Assembly (NCBI GenBank): GCA_964017235.1
Contig: OZ024929.1
Coordinates: forward strand, 164,285,609 to 164,349,608
Length of the DNA: 64,000 nucleotides
Direction: 5' to 3'
DNA from: Sabellastarte sp. h YS-2021
Taxonomy: Eukaryota; Annelida; Polychaeta; Sabellida; Sabellidae
The stretch's first letter is position 1, and the number at the start of each line of letters is the position of its first letter. The notes below the pieces were generated by a model. The model had not been told where the DNA came from. It ran no database searches and was given only the letters and a program-made list of their open reading frames with translations. Positions 29,000 through 38,985 of the stretch are shown here, piece by piece. Both the position numbers and the translations under genes were made by a program.

Positions 29000-31787
29000 A
29001 TAATTTTTAATGCATTAAAATTCATGAAATCATGCACAAAATCATTTATAACTTGAAAAGTGTTGCATTTAGAGCATTTTGTTAAAATATGTTATTCAGC
29101 TACTTTTTGCATAGCTACAATATGGTGAGTAAGTTGGGTGCTTGTCTCAATAGCTAAGTGAGTAATAGCTACTTTTGGGCTTTTCAGTAACTTCCATCAT
29201 GAGTAAAATCACTTGTAACTTAAAAACTATTGCATTTAGAGAATTTCGTATAAATATGTTATTCAGCTACTTTTGGGTCAGCTATAACATAGTAAAATTT
29301 CAGACCTGTAGCTCATGGCATAGCTGAGTAATAGCTACTTTTAGGTTATCACTGTTGAGTAAATCGCTTATAACTTGAAAACTATTGCATTTAGAGAATT
29401 TCGTATAAATATGTTATTCAGCTACTTTTGGGTCAGCTATAACATAGTAAAATTTCACACCTGTAGCTCATGGCATAGCTGAGTAATAGCTACTTTTAGG
29501 TTATCACTGTTGAGTAAATCGCTTATAACTTGGAAACTATTGCATTTAGAGTATTTTGTTTCAGTATGTTATTCACCTATTTTGGGATCAGCTATAACAT
29601 AGTGAAGTTTCAGATCTGTGGCTCATTGCATAGCTGAGTAATAGCTACTTTGAAGTTCTCACTATTGAGTAAATCACTTGTAACTTAAAACCTATTGCAT
29701 TTAGAGAATTTCGTATAAATATGTTATTCAGCTACTTTTGGGCCAGCTATAACATAGTGAAATTTCAGATCTGTAGGTCATGGCATAGCTGAGTAATAGC
29801 TACTTTAAAGTTCTCACTGTTGAGTAAATCAGTTGTAATTAGAAAACTATTGCATTTAGAGTATTTCGTATAAATATGTTATTCAGCTACTTTTGGGTCA
29901 GCTATAACATAGTAAAATTTCAGACCTGTAGCTCATTGCATAGCTGAGTAATAACTACTTTGAGGTTCTCACTATTGAGTAAATCAGTTGTAATTGCAAA
30001 ACTATTGCATTTAGAGAATTTCGTATAAATATGTTATTCAGCTACTTTTGGGCCAGCTATAACATAGTGAAATTTCAGATCTGTAGGTCATGGCACAGCT
30101 GAGTAATAGCTACTTTGAAGTTCTCACTATTGAGTAAATCAGTTGTAATTGGAAAACTATTGCATTTACAGAATTTCGTATAAATATGTTATTCAGCTAC
30201 TTTTGGGTCAGCTATAACATAGTAAAATTTCAGACCTGTAGCTCATGGCATAGCTGAGTAATAGCTACTTTTAGGTCATCACTATTGAGTAAATCGGTTG
30301 TAACTTGAAAACTATTGCATTTACAGTATTTTGCTTAAATATGTTGTTCACCTACTTTTGGGTCAGCTATAACATAGTAAAATTTCAGACCTGTAGCTCA
30401 TTGCATAGCTGAGTAATAACTACTTTGAGGTTCTCACTATTGAGTAAATCAGTTGTAATTGCAAAACTATTGCATTTAGAGAATTTAGTATAAATATGTT
30501 ATTCAGCTACTTTTGGGTCAGCTATAACATAGTAAAATTTCAGACCTGTAGCTCATGGCATAGCTGAGTAATAGCTACTTTTAGGTCATCACTATTGAGT
30601 AAATCAGTTGTAACTTGAAAACTATTGCATGTACAGTATTTTGCTTAAATATGTTGTTCACCTACTTTTGGGTCAGCTATAACATAGTAAAATTTCAGAC
30701 CTGTAGCTCATGGCATAGCTGAGTAATAGCTACTTTGAGGTTATCACTGTTGAGTAAATCGCTTATAACTTGGAAATTATTGCATTTAGAGTATTTTGTT
30801 TCAATATGTTATTCACCTATTTTGGGGTCAGCTATAACGTAGTGAAGTTCCAGACCTGTGACTCATTGCATAGCTGAGTAATAGCTACTTTGAAGTTCTC
30901 AATGTTGAGCAAATCACTTATAATTTGAAAACTATTGCATTTAGAGAATTTAGTATAAATATGTTATTCAGCTACTTTTGGGTCAGCTATAACATAGTAA
31001 AATTTCACACCTGTAGCTCATGGCATAGCTGAGTAATAGCTACTTTTAGGTTATCACTGTTGAGTAAATCACTTATAACTTGGAAACTATTGCATTTAGA
31101 GTATTTTGTTGCAATATGTTATTCACCTATTTTGGGGTCAGCTATAACATAGTGAAGTTCCAGACCTGTGGCTCATTGCATAGCTGAGTAATAGCTACTT
31201 TGAAGTTCTCACTGTTGAGTAAATCAGTTGTAATTGGAAAACTATTGCCTTTACAGAAATTTGTGCAAATATGTTATTCAGCTACTTTTGGGTCAGCTAT
31301 AACATAGTGAAATTACAGACCTGTAGCTCATGGCACAACTGAGCAATAGCTATTCTCAGGCACTGACTGTTGAGTAAATTGGCTATAACTTGAAAAATAT
31401 TGCATTTGGAGTATTTTGTTAAAATATATTGTTCACCTACTTTTGGGTTAGCTATAACATAGTGAAATTACAGACCTATAGCTCATGGCATAGCGGAGCA
31501 ATAGCTATTTTCAGGTTCTCACTATTGAGTAAATCAGTTGTAACTTGAAAACTATTGCATTTACAGTATTTTGCTTAAATATGTTGTTCACCTACTTTTA
31601 GGTCAGCTATAACAGAGCAAAAATTCAGACATGTAGCTCATTGCATAGCTGAGTAATAGTTACTTTGAGGTTCTCACTCTTGAGTAAATCAGTAGTAACT
31701 TGAAAACTATTACATTTAGAGTATTTTGTTAAATATGTTATTCACAGACGTTTTGGTCAGCTATAACATAGTGAAATTGCAGACCTC
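29000..31787. repeat. 155-bp tandem array (about 18 units)
   Basis: ATTCAGCTACTTTTGGGTCAG recurs every 155 bp (29261, 29416, 29571, 29726, 29881). Units contain AACTATTGCATTTAGAG and CATAGCTGAGTAATAGCTAC. The array resumes beyond B2 at 37787. Confidence 0.95.
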
Positions 31788-31901
31788 GTTTGGCGCGATA
31801 TTCAAAGTTTGAATTTTTGGAAACTCTTTTTATTTTGAGTATTTCTTAAGTTATACAGTGTGTTTTGTGTTACGATTTGTCAGTTAGTTGGATAAACTAC
31901 C

Positions 31902-33845
31902 ATGGCATCTCCAGGACAAAGGAAAGGAGCCTGCGGGCATATCATGGCTAATTTTGACCCTCATTCTCGTTGTGCCAGATGCAGAGATAAAGGGTTGGGC
32001 CAAGACCCGTGTGTTTTAAAGTTGCAGTGTGAGTTTTGTGACACTTTAACCCCTGAACAATTGCTCCAGCTTTCAACCCCTACGTACAAACTGCGGAAGG
32101 AGAAATCTAAAACCAAAGAAGCCCTTGTGGATCCGTCCACTGTCACTATCGTGTCGCAGGTGGAATCTCAGGAAGTTGCTTCAACTTCTCCACCCCATGT
32201 TGCTGAGCAAGATCTCTCTTTACCTCCACCTATGTTCCGCCAAGAGTTAAAAGACTTGGACGAAAAGTGGTCAGTACGTATGGCCCGTCTGGAAGCACTC
32301 ATTACTTTGGGGCAGCGTCCTTCACCTCAACCTTCCTTCTCACCGGTCAAGGCACCGGTACCGCATCAAGCTCCCGCGGGAGCTCTTTCTCAGGCACCTT
32401 TTCTCTTATCATCTGTCCCTTCCGGCCAAGCCGCCCCGGCTTTTGGCCCGGATAGGATAAAACCTAGTGCCACTGTCACTACCAGCTCAATAACTAGGAC
32501 GTCTCCTCTAGAAGGCCTTTACTCTGAACAGGACCCGGAACCGGTATTCTCTCAACAGAGTTCTTCCGGCCCGGTGGCCTCTGCTTTGCCTCAACCTCCT
32601 CCGCAATCCAGCTTGTTCAAGTCAGCCCCGGAGCACTTTGAGGAAGGTGAGGTATCTGACCAAGAAGACGTCACTGACCATCCTGATCAAGAATCTCCAG
32701 ACTTGGATAAGACATTGAGCGAAGATCAAAATTACAGAGAGACTGTTAGGGGAGTACGTGCTTTCATGGGCTGGTCACATATCCCAGATCTTGAGTATAC
32801 TCCAAGTTCCAAGTCAGACAATCCCTGGATTGGCCACCGGGCACAACCTGTAGGCAAGGTCTCTATCGACTTACCACCAGAGGACTGGCTTTGTAAGAAA
32901 CTTGAAAATTTAAATCTCGTCCTCATAGAAGGTTACCCGTCCAAGTCTACGGAACCGGGTGGACTTCATGTTGATCAGTATCTCCGCCCCCCCAAGTCTC
33001 AGGCAAGGTGGTACGGGATTCATCCCGCTGAAAATAAAGACATCACTAGGCCGGGAAAATATGTAACTACTTGGCCCAATGACGCGGCGAAGTTGAACAG
33101 TTCCTTTGCCCGAATTGGTAAACCTGCTCTTGCTTCATCCCAACCCACCTCCCGCCCTATTGCTCAGGATACGCTCCGGAAGTGGGAGAAAGCAGCAAAA
33201 GAGACCAGTTATATTTGTAACCAGTCCGCTGGTTTCAATAGGTGCATCACCAAGATACAGGACTCGTTTCAAGAACAGTTACAAATTCTTCAGACAGAGT
33301 TGGGAAAAGGAAAATCTTCCACAAAAGCTCAAGGTGCACTTGATGAATTACATTTCCTGTCTGCATTCAACCAAAATGTGAGTTTTGCGGTTGGCAAATC
33401 CCTCCAACACCTCTCAGATTTCACTTTTATACAAATGGCTAATTTAACTCTGGTCAGGAGGGATTCTTATCTTGAGCACCTAAAAGCTGGCGTCAAGCCA
33501 GATACCTTTTCCTCTCTCAGGAACTGTCCTCTACAAACCAGGGCTTTGTTTCCGGACGACATTATCCGGAGGGCGGAAGATGAAATAGCAGCATTTGAGT
33601 CACATAAGCGTACCAACCAGCCCGGTCCGGGCCGTGGTGGGTTCGCCGGCACTCAGAAAAAGCAACACCGTTACCAGCCATATTCAACATGGAAACAGGA
33701 GGATTCTGGAAACTCCGGGGCTCCCGGCAAAGAGATGCCTGCATGGAAAACATTTGGCAATCGCGGGAGAGCCCGTGGCAGAGGCAGGGGTGGTCAACCC
33801 GGTCGCGGTTCGCGCCCTGCCAGAGATGCTAAGGCGTATAAATGA
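31902..33845 (+). CDS. DIRS family B Gag-like protein (B2), intact
   Basis: 647 residues from an ATG in a strong ACCATGG context. The N-terminal Cys/His segment has ACGHIMANFD, HSRCARCRDKG, DPC, CEFC and TPTYKLRKEK. The linker is Pro/Ser-rich. The conserved core starts at YRETVRGVRAFMGWSHIPD and DWLCKKLENLNL, with NQSAGFNRC and RRDSYLEHLKAGVKPDT later. The basic tail (RGRARGRGRGGQPGRG) ends in AYK. It has no frameshift or stop, unlike B3 and B4. TGA CAATCA follows. Confidence 0.92.
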   Translation: MASPGQRKGACGHIMANFDPHSRCARCRDKGLGQDPCVLKLQCEFCDTLTPEQLLQLSTPTYKLRKEKSKTKEALVDPSTVTIVSQVESQEVASTSPPHVAEQDLSLPPPMFRQELKDLDEKWSVRMARLEALITLGQRPSPQPSFSPVKAPVPHQAPAGALSQAPFLLSSVPSGQAAPAFGPDRIKPSATVTTSSITRTSPLEGLYSEQDPEPVFSQQSSSGPVASALPQPPPQSSLFKSAPEHFEEGEVSDQEDVTDHPDQESPDLDKTLSEDQNYRETVRGVRAFMGWSHIPDLEYTPSSKSDNPWIGHRAQPVGKVSIDLPPEDWLCKKLENLNLVLIEGYPSKSTEPGGLHVDQYLRPPKSQARWYGIHPAENKDITRPGKYVTTWPNDAAKLNSSFARIGKPALASSQPTSRPIAQDTLRKWEKAAKETSYICNQSAGFNRCITKIQDSFQEQLQILQTELGKGKSSTKAQGALDELHFLSAFNQNVSFAVGKSLQHLSDFTFIQMANLTLVRRDSYLEHLKAGVKPDTFSSLRNCPLQTRALFPDDIIRRAEDEIAAFESHKRTNQPGPGRGGFAGTQKKQHRYQPYSTWKQEDSGNSGAPGKEMPAWKTFGNRGRARGRGRGGQPGRGSRPARDAKAYK

Positions 33846-36162
33846 CAATCACTGCAAAGTTCCTCCGGAAGTAACATCCTGTCCGGAGTTTGGTGTTGTA
33901 AATGTAACAAAGACAAGTCTTCCTGTTCTTGTGAAAGACTCTGTAAATTGTCACAATGTTGTTCATCATGTACTTTCTGTAAAAAACATCAGGCAGCCGC
34001 AAAAGAAAGGCATAAGTCCAATCTTAAACTCACAAAATACAATAAAGTATGTGAAAAGTGCTTCTTTTGTAAATCACTGTGTCTTTGCCCCAAGTGTGTC
34101 AAATGTCCTCAGTGTTGCAAATGTCCAATCAGTAGGGGGACGCCTACAAAATTTTTGGAAAATATGGACTCTCAAGGGTGCAAACCCGAAGGTAGTATCC
34201 ATTTTGAAAAAGGGCTATGTGCTTCCCTTCAAGGTCAGACCTCCCTTAATAAGGGAACCCCTGATAGTAAGCGGCTATGCAAACCCCACCAGAGACTCCC
34301 ACTTACAAGAAGCAGTGCAAGCTCTGATCAAGAAAAAGGCAGTAGAGAGGGTCAGGGTTCGAACCTCACTAGCCTTTTTCAACAGATTGTTCATTGTCCC
34401 AAAGCCGAACCAAAAGTGGCGGCCAATCTTGGATCTCAGTACTCTAAATCAGTTTTTATGCGTAAAAACATTCAAAATGGAGACTCCAGAGACAATCCGG
34501 ACCTCTCTACAACAAGGCGAGTGGGTGTCATCAATAGATTTCAGCGACGCCTACTTCCACATTCCAATCCACTTCACATCCCGAAAATTCCTCAGGTTCC
34601 ACTTCCAGAACCAGTCGTACCAGTTTCGGGCTCTTCCCTTTGGCCTCTCAACAGCTCCCATGGAGTTCACTGCTGTGGTCAAAGAGGTCAAGTTAATGGC
34701 TCAGTCACGGGGTATAAGAATCCACCAGTACCTAGACGACTGGTTGATTCGAGCCCCTACCAAAGAATCTTGCCACCAGGGAACCCAGTCCCTCCTAGCC
34801 CTTTGCCAGGAGTTGGGCTGGATGGTAAACATGCAAAAATCAGAACTGGAACCCCAACAAGTCTTCGACTTTGTAGGCTACCAGTACGACCTGCTCAACG
34901 GACTGGTCAGACCGACTCAAAACCGTTGGGAAGCCCTTCAACAAAAAATAACAGGGCTATTGCAGAGGAGATCTTGCCAAGTGAGAACTTTCATGTCTCT
35001 TATAGGCCTTCTCACTGCGACAGAAAAACAGGTGACCCTAGGCAGACTGCACATGAGACCTATTCAGTGGCACCTCAAGAAACACTGGAGAGTCCCGGAA
35101 TCTCTGGAAAAAGAGATCCCAATTCCGCGGTCTCTCCATCAGCACCTGCAGTGGTGGACCCAGGAGTCAAAGGTCCTAAAGGGTCAACCCTTACACCCCC
35201 TACAACACGCAATACAAATCTTTACAGACGCCTCAAAAGAAGGCTGGGGTGCTCACTTAGGCGACTTCACAGCAAGCGGGACTTGGTCAGTGCCCGAAAG
35301 CAAATTACACATAAACTTCTTAGAGCTAAAAGCCGTGTTGTTAGCACTAAAAAGATTCCAACACTTAGTGCAAGGAAAGGTCGTCCTGATTGCCACAGAC
35401 AACACCACAGTTGTGGCATACATCAACAAGGAGGGAGGTATGAGGTCAGGTTCACTTTGTGCCCTTCTCTGGCGGCTCCTATGTTGGTGCAATCTCAGAC
35501 AAACAGTACTGAAGGCCAGACATATTCCGGGCCGTCTGAATGTAATTGCAGACAAGTTGTCTCGCCAGGGACAGGTCATTCAGACAGAGTGGTCCCTCCA
35601 TCAGGAGATCTTCGACACCCTTTGTCGAACTTGGCATTATCCCCAAGTGGACATGTTTGCAACAAGGTACAACTGCAAACTAGTCCGGTTTGTGTCCCCA
35701 ATTCCAGACCCGAAGGCCTGGTCAGTGGACGCTCTGACGCTGTCCTGGGAAAACCTGGACATGTACCTCTTTCCCCCAGTGTCTCTGATGGGGAAGGTGG
35801 TCAGCAAGCTGTCAGACCATTGGTATCACAGAGCAATCCTGATTGCTCCGGGATGGCCAAACATGCCTTGGTTTTGGGACCTAGTGGAGCTGTCGGCCAT
35901 GGTTCCTCTTTGTCTTCCACACCATCCAGATCTAGTGACCCAACCTTTCAACAAGGCACGTCACAGGGATCTGACAAGCTTAAATCTCCATGCCTGGCTC
36001 CTAGAGCCCAGACCATCAAGGAGCAAGGGTTTTCTAGCCCAGTGGCGGCAAGAATTGAGGCGCCTCAAAGACGTTCAACCAGAGCAGTCTACGAGGCAAA
36101 GTGGGCCCTTTTTGTTAGATGGTGCGAAACAAGTCAGGTGGACTTCAGGAACCCATCTATAA
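33595..36162 (+). CDS. RT-RNase H-MT frame of B2, intact
   Basis: 855 codons in the +1 frame relative to gag; the first ~84 overlap gag. No ATG occurs between the gag stop and the RT core, so a fused Gag-RT by frameshift fits better than a separate start. RT: RPILDLSTLN, SSIDFSDAYFHIPI, FGLSTAP and YLDD at residues ~379-382. RNase H: FTDASKEGWGAHL, ELKA, ATDNTT, HIPGRLNVIAD. The methylase-like end: DMFAT, LFPP, IAPGWPNMPWFWDL. All key acidic residues visible in the motifs are kept. Confidence 0.92.
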   Translation: MSHISVPTSPVRAVVGSPALRKSNTVTSHIQHGNRRILETPGLPAKRCLHGKHLAIAGEPVAEAGVVNPVAVRALPEMLRRINDNHCKVPPEVTSCPEFGVVNVTKTSLPVLVKDSVNCHNVVHHVLSVKNIRQPQKKGISPILNSQNTIKYVKSASFVNHCVFAPSVSNVLSVANVQSVGGRLQNFWKIWTLKGANPKVVSILKKGYVLPFKVRPPLIREPLIVSGYANPTRDSHLQEAVQALIKKKAVERVRVRTSLAFFNRLFIVPKPNQKWRPILDLSTLNQFLCVKTFKMETPETIRTSLQQGEWVSSIDFSDAYFHIPIHFTSRKFLRFHFQNQSYQFRALPFGLSTAPMEFTAVVKEVKLMAQSRGIRIHQYLDDWLIRAPTKESCHQGTQSLLALCQELGWMVNMQKSELEPQQVFDFVGYQYDLLNGLVRPTQNRWEALQQKITGLLQRRSCQVRTFMSLIGLLTATEKQVTLGRLHMRPIQWHLKKHWRVPESLEKEIPIPRSLHQHLQWWTQESKVLKGQPLHPLQHAIQIFTDASKEGWGAHLGDFTASGTWSVPESKLHINFLELKAVLLALKRFQHLVQGKVVLIATDNTTVVAYINKEGGMRSGSLCALLWRLLCWCNLRQTVLKARHIPGRLNVIADKLSRQGQVIQTEWSLHQEIFDTLCRTWHYPQVDMFATRYNCKLVRFVSPIPDPKAWSVDALTLSWENLDMYLFPPVSLMGKVVSKLSDHWYHRAILIAPGWPNMPWFWDLVELSAMVPLCLPHHPDLVTQPFNKARHRDLTSLNLHAWLLEPRPSRSKGFLAQWRQELRRLKDVQPEQSTRQSGPFLLDGAKQVRWTSGTHL
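33839..33854 (+). promoter_or_regulatory. predicted UGA readthrough site (B2)
   Basis: TGA (33843-33845) plus CAATCA, which fits CARYYA. Surrounding ATAAATGACAATCACTG is identical in B3. Confidence 0.6.
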
Positions 36163-37064
36163 AACAAATAGCAGATTTCCTCCTGCATCTTTTCCAGGAG
36201 AAGAATCTCCAGCCCAGCACTATTGATGGTTACAGGTCAGCCATTTCAGACAAACTGGGAAATGCCTCGGTTAATGTTGGCAAGGATGACAATTTGACTA
36301 GACTGTTAGACAGTTTTCACAGAGATAGACCCAAAGGGCGCCGGGGGGTTCCTGCTTGGAACCTCTCCCTGGTTTTACACCAGCTTACAAAGGCGCCTTT
36401 TGAACCACTCAGAAAGGCTTCTCTGAAACACCTTACTTTCAAAACGGTTTTTCTCCTAGCCCTGGCTTCAGGAAAACGTAGGAGTGAGATTCACGCTTGG
36501 TTAAACAAAAATATCAGACACCAAGCTGACTGGTCCAAAGTTTCCCTCTACCCTTCACCAAGCTTCTTGGCGAAAAATCACTTGGCAAAAGAGGGACCAG
36601 AGTGCGTGGCCCCGGTGGTCATCCCGGCTTTAGCCCCCACTCTGGATAAGTCGTTACAAGAAGACAGATCCCTTTGCCCCGTTCGGGCTCTTCGCTATTA
36701 CCTGGACAAAACCCAGGACCTAAGAACGGGAAAGGAGTTAGTTTTTGTTTCATTCAAACAAGGTTTTAACAAGGACATCTCTCCTGCCACTATCTCATCC
36801 TGGATCAAACAAACAGTAGTTTTGTGTTATGATCTTTCTGACCAAGATACCTTGACCCTACATCAGGTTAAGGCCCATGATGTTAGGGCATTTGCGGCCT
36901 CCAAGGCTTTTCAAGGTGGCATATCTCTGGACCAGATTCTAGCAGCATGCCACTGGAAATCCCACAACACCTTTACACAGTTTTACCTTAAGGATGTTGC
37001 CTGGGCAGATAAGGAGCTTTTTCACTTGGGTCCTGTGGTGGCTGCCCAGCAGATCCACCACTAG
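33846..37064 (+). CDS. B2 tyrosine recombinase, predicted Gag readthrough product
   Basis: 1,072 codons in the gag frame directly after its TGA, without an ATG before the Cys cluster. The cluster reads WCCKCNKDKSSCSC, CSSCTFC, AKER, CEKCFFCKS, CPKCVKCPQCC. A long low-complexity segment under the RT frame follows. The YR domain starts near IKEQGFSSPVAARIEAPQR (~36020). Catalytic landmarks are GKRRSEIHAW, HDVRAFAASKAF and CHWKSHNTFTQFYLKD. This is the most complete YR in the window. It would act in the nucleus on circular cDNA. Confidence 0.88.
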   Translation, partial: QSLQSSSGSNILSGVWCCKCNKDKSSCSCERLCKLSQCCSSCTFCKKHQAAAKERHKSNLKLTKYNKVCEKCFFCKSLCLCPKCVKCPQCCKCPISRGTPTKFLENMDSQGCKPEGSIHFEKGLCASLQGQTSLNKGTPDSKRLCKPHQRLPLTRSSASSDQEKGSREGQGSNLTSLFQQIVHCPKAEPKVAANLGSQYSKSVFMRKNIQNGDSRDNPDLSTTRRVGVINRFQRRLLPHSNPLHIPKIPQVPLPEPVVPVSGSSLWPLNSSHGVHCCGQRGQVNGSVTGYKNPPVPRRLVDSSPYQRILPPGNPVPPSPLPGVGLDGKHAKIRTGTPTSLRLCRLPVRPAQRTGQTDSKPLGSPSTKNNRAIAEEILPSENFHVSYRPSHCDRKTGDPRQTAHETYSVAPQETLESPGISGKRDPNSAVSPSAPAVVDPGVKGPKGSTLTPPTTRNTNLYRRLKRRLGCSLRRLHSKRDLVSARKQITHKLLRAKSRVVSTKKIPTLSARKGRPDCHRQHHSCGIHQQGGRYEVRFTLCPSLAAPMLVQSQTNSTEGQTYSGPSECNCRQVVSPGTGHSDRVVPPSGDLRHPLSNLALSPSGHVCNKVQLQTSPVCVPNSRPEGLVSGRSDAVLGKPGHVPLSPSVSDGEGGQQAVRPLVSQSNPDCSGMAKHALVLGPSGAVGHGSSLSSTPSRSSDPTFQQGTSQGSDKLKSPCLAPRAQTIKEQGFSSPVAARIEAPQRRSTRAVYEAKWALFVRWCETSQVDFRNPSIKQIADFLLHLFQEKNLQPSTIDGYRSAISDKLGNASVNVGKDDNLTRLLDSFHRDRPKGRRGVPAWNLSLVLHQLTKAPFEPLRKASLKHLTFKTVFLLALASGKRRSEIHAWLNKNIRHQADWSKVSLYPSPSFLAKNHLAKEGPECVAPVVIPALAPTLDKSLQEDRSLCPVRALRYYLDKTQDLRTGKELVFVSFKQGFNKDISPATISSWIKQTVVLCYDLSDQDTLTLHQVKAHDVRAFAASKAFQGGISLDQILAACHWKSHNTFTQFYLKDVAWADKELFHLGPVVAAQQIHH

Positions 37065-37271
37065 TCCCCTAAGCTTCTTTGTATATAATTTTATATAGTG
37101 TACATACTAGTTAGTTTTAGGTATAGGCTCACCTTTAGCCTCGACCTTGGCTTCTCAAAGTCTTTTACTTCAGAATAATCCTCTGGGTATAGGACTTTCC
37201 CCACTCTTCCAGGTTAACCGTGGAATTTCATTGCCTTGAACTCTTACTCTCTTCCTCCCCTCAGAGCAGTC

Positions 37272-37291
37272 AAAAAAGGGGGGGGGGGGGG
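37272..37291 (+). other. A6G14 polypurine tract (B2)
   Basis: Six A then fourteen G, ~130 bp before the ICR and ~210 bp after the YR stop. Confidence 0.6.
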
Positions 37292-37420
37292 CAGGTGGGT
37301 CTAGTTACCCTCGAGACTAACATGTCTCCTCAAAAGGGCTAGAACCTCACACCTAAGCACAATATAAGAGTTCTCTCTAATCCTCAGAAGGCTGCCCTCC
37401 TTCCACTGGGTAGTTATTCT

Positions 37421-37519
37421 AGCTATCGTCTGGTAGGTAAGATGTATTAACGCAATGAAATTGCAAATTTTAATTAGTAAATTAAATTTTTATTAGTTAA
37501 TACCTTACCTACCAGACGG
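37421..37519 (+). repeat. DIRS internal complementary region of B2
   Basis: Its second half complements the right tip (TTGCAAATTTTAATTAG). Its first half complements a left tip that is no longer present in this copy. Confidence 0.9.
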
Positions 37520-37889
37520 GAAATTCCCACCCAACCTTCCCCGCTTTCAGCCTTACAATTCAACCTTAGGGACAAAAAAGATGCTATGACGTCACGTCCC
37601 TCTGGCGAGTGAAGCAGGAACTAGGCCACCTGGCGAGTGGAGTGTAGTGTACCGGTCCTGCCGGGGGTGAAACCCAGGACGTCTTTTCTTTCGTTTGGCG
37701 GGACCGGCTGGCGCCGGGCTATAGCTATCGTCTGGTAGGTAAGGTATTAACTAATAAAAATTTAATTTACTAATTAAAATTTGCAAATTCACAGACGTTT
37801 TGGTCAGCTATAACATAGTGAAATTGCAGACCTCTATGTCATGGCATAGCTGAGCAATAGCTTCTTTCAGGTTCTCACTGTTGAGTAAA

Positions 37890-38720
37890 TCATTGTATCC
37901 AACCTGCAGGAAATCATGGGCTGGGAATCTGTTAATAAGGTCCGATTTGACCTTGGAACCCTCCTTCAAGGTCAAATGAGGATAGCCAAACATAAAAGTG
38001 CTTATAACTCGCTTATTATTGGTCCTAGAGGTTTGGAATGAAAACCAACCTATAGAAAATCATGAGCTGGGAATTTTTTGGTGTGGTCGGATTTCACCTT
38101 GGACCCCTCCTTCAAGGTCAAATGAGGATAGCCAAACTTAAAAGTGCTTATAACTCGCTTATTATTGGTCCTAGAGGTTTGGAATGGAAAACCAACCTAT
38201 AGAAAATCATGGGCTGGGAATCTTTTGGTGTGGTCAGATTTCACCTTAGACCCCTCCTTCCAGGTCAAACGAAGATAGCCAAACTTAAAGTGCTTATAAC
38301 TCGCGTATTATTGGTCTTGGAGGTTTGGGATGGTAAACCAACATATAGGAAATCATGGGCTGGGATTCTTTTGGTGTGGTCAGATTTGACCTGGGACCCC
38401 TCCTTCAAGGTCAATTGAGGATAGCCAAAATTACAATTGCTTAGAACTCGCTTATTATTGGTCCTACAGGTTTGGGATGGTAAACAAGCTACAGGAAATC
38501 GTGGGCTGGGAATTTTTTTGTGTGGTCGGATTTGACCTTGGACCCCTCCGTCAAGGTCAAACAAGGATAGCCAAACTTAAAAAGTGCCTATGACTCACTT
38601 ATTATTGGTCCGAGAGGTTTGGGATGGTAAACCATCCTAAATTCTTTGGCTGGGAATCTTTTGCTATGGTCAGATTTGACCTTTGGACCCCTTCTTCATG
38701 GTCGAACGAGGATATTGCAT
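37890..38720. repeat. 147-bp tandem array (about 5.5 units)
   Basis: GGTCCTAGAGGTTTGG-type blocks at 38021, 38167, 38313, 38460 and 38607. The transition from the 155-bp type occurs at CATTGTATCCAACCTGCAGG (~37890). Confidence 0.93.
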
Positions 38721-38967
38721 TTATAGTATTTCTTTAAATATTTTTAACCTACTTTTTACACTTAAACAATTACCTTGTTACTTTATTTCATAATATCATT
38801 TGCAGGGCACAACTTTTTTGTCCTTTTCTTCTGTCAGCTTCGGAATATCTTTCGAACATACTGTTCAGTTACCATTTACTGTATTTCTGTACAGCCCTTT
38901 CCCTGATAATTATGCTTTCCTCTCATTATCACCATCACAAATCAAAAACATTCAGTCAGCTGACACA

Positions 38968-38985
38968 GTGCCCGTTCACGGGCAC
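38968..38985 (+). other. 3' hairpin of second-type Helentron-like element
   Basis: GTGCCCG-TTCA-CGGGCAC, a 7-bp stem with a 4-nt loop, just after GTCAGCTGACACA. The copy at 60190-60207 has one mismatch. Confidence 0.6.

Larger units (their letters stand above)
31788..37786 (+). mobile_element. DIRS-type retrotransposon B2, left terminal repeat missing
   Basis: Gag, RT and YR frames are all open. The right end is complete: ICR at 37421-37519 and a right repeat ending TTTGCAA at 37786. The left side starts abruptly at the E2F-like box GTTTGGCGCG, without the ~190-bp left repeat. The same 48 bp of satellite flanks both sides (31740-31787 and 37787-37834). It has the best-preserved genes in the window, but without a left end it should not be mobile as it stands. 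Confidence 0.93.

Noticed and set aside
35253-35579. Minus-strand ORFs over the RNase H region (also 55662-56039 and 56204-56524)
   Set aside because: Antisense shadows of conserved RNase H codons; similarity between copies only reflects the plus-strand protein.
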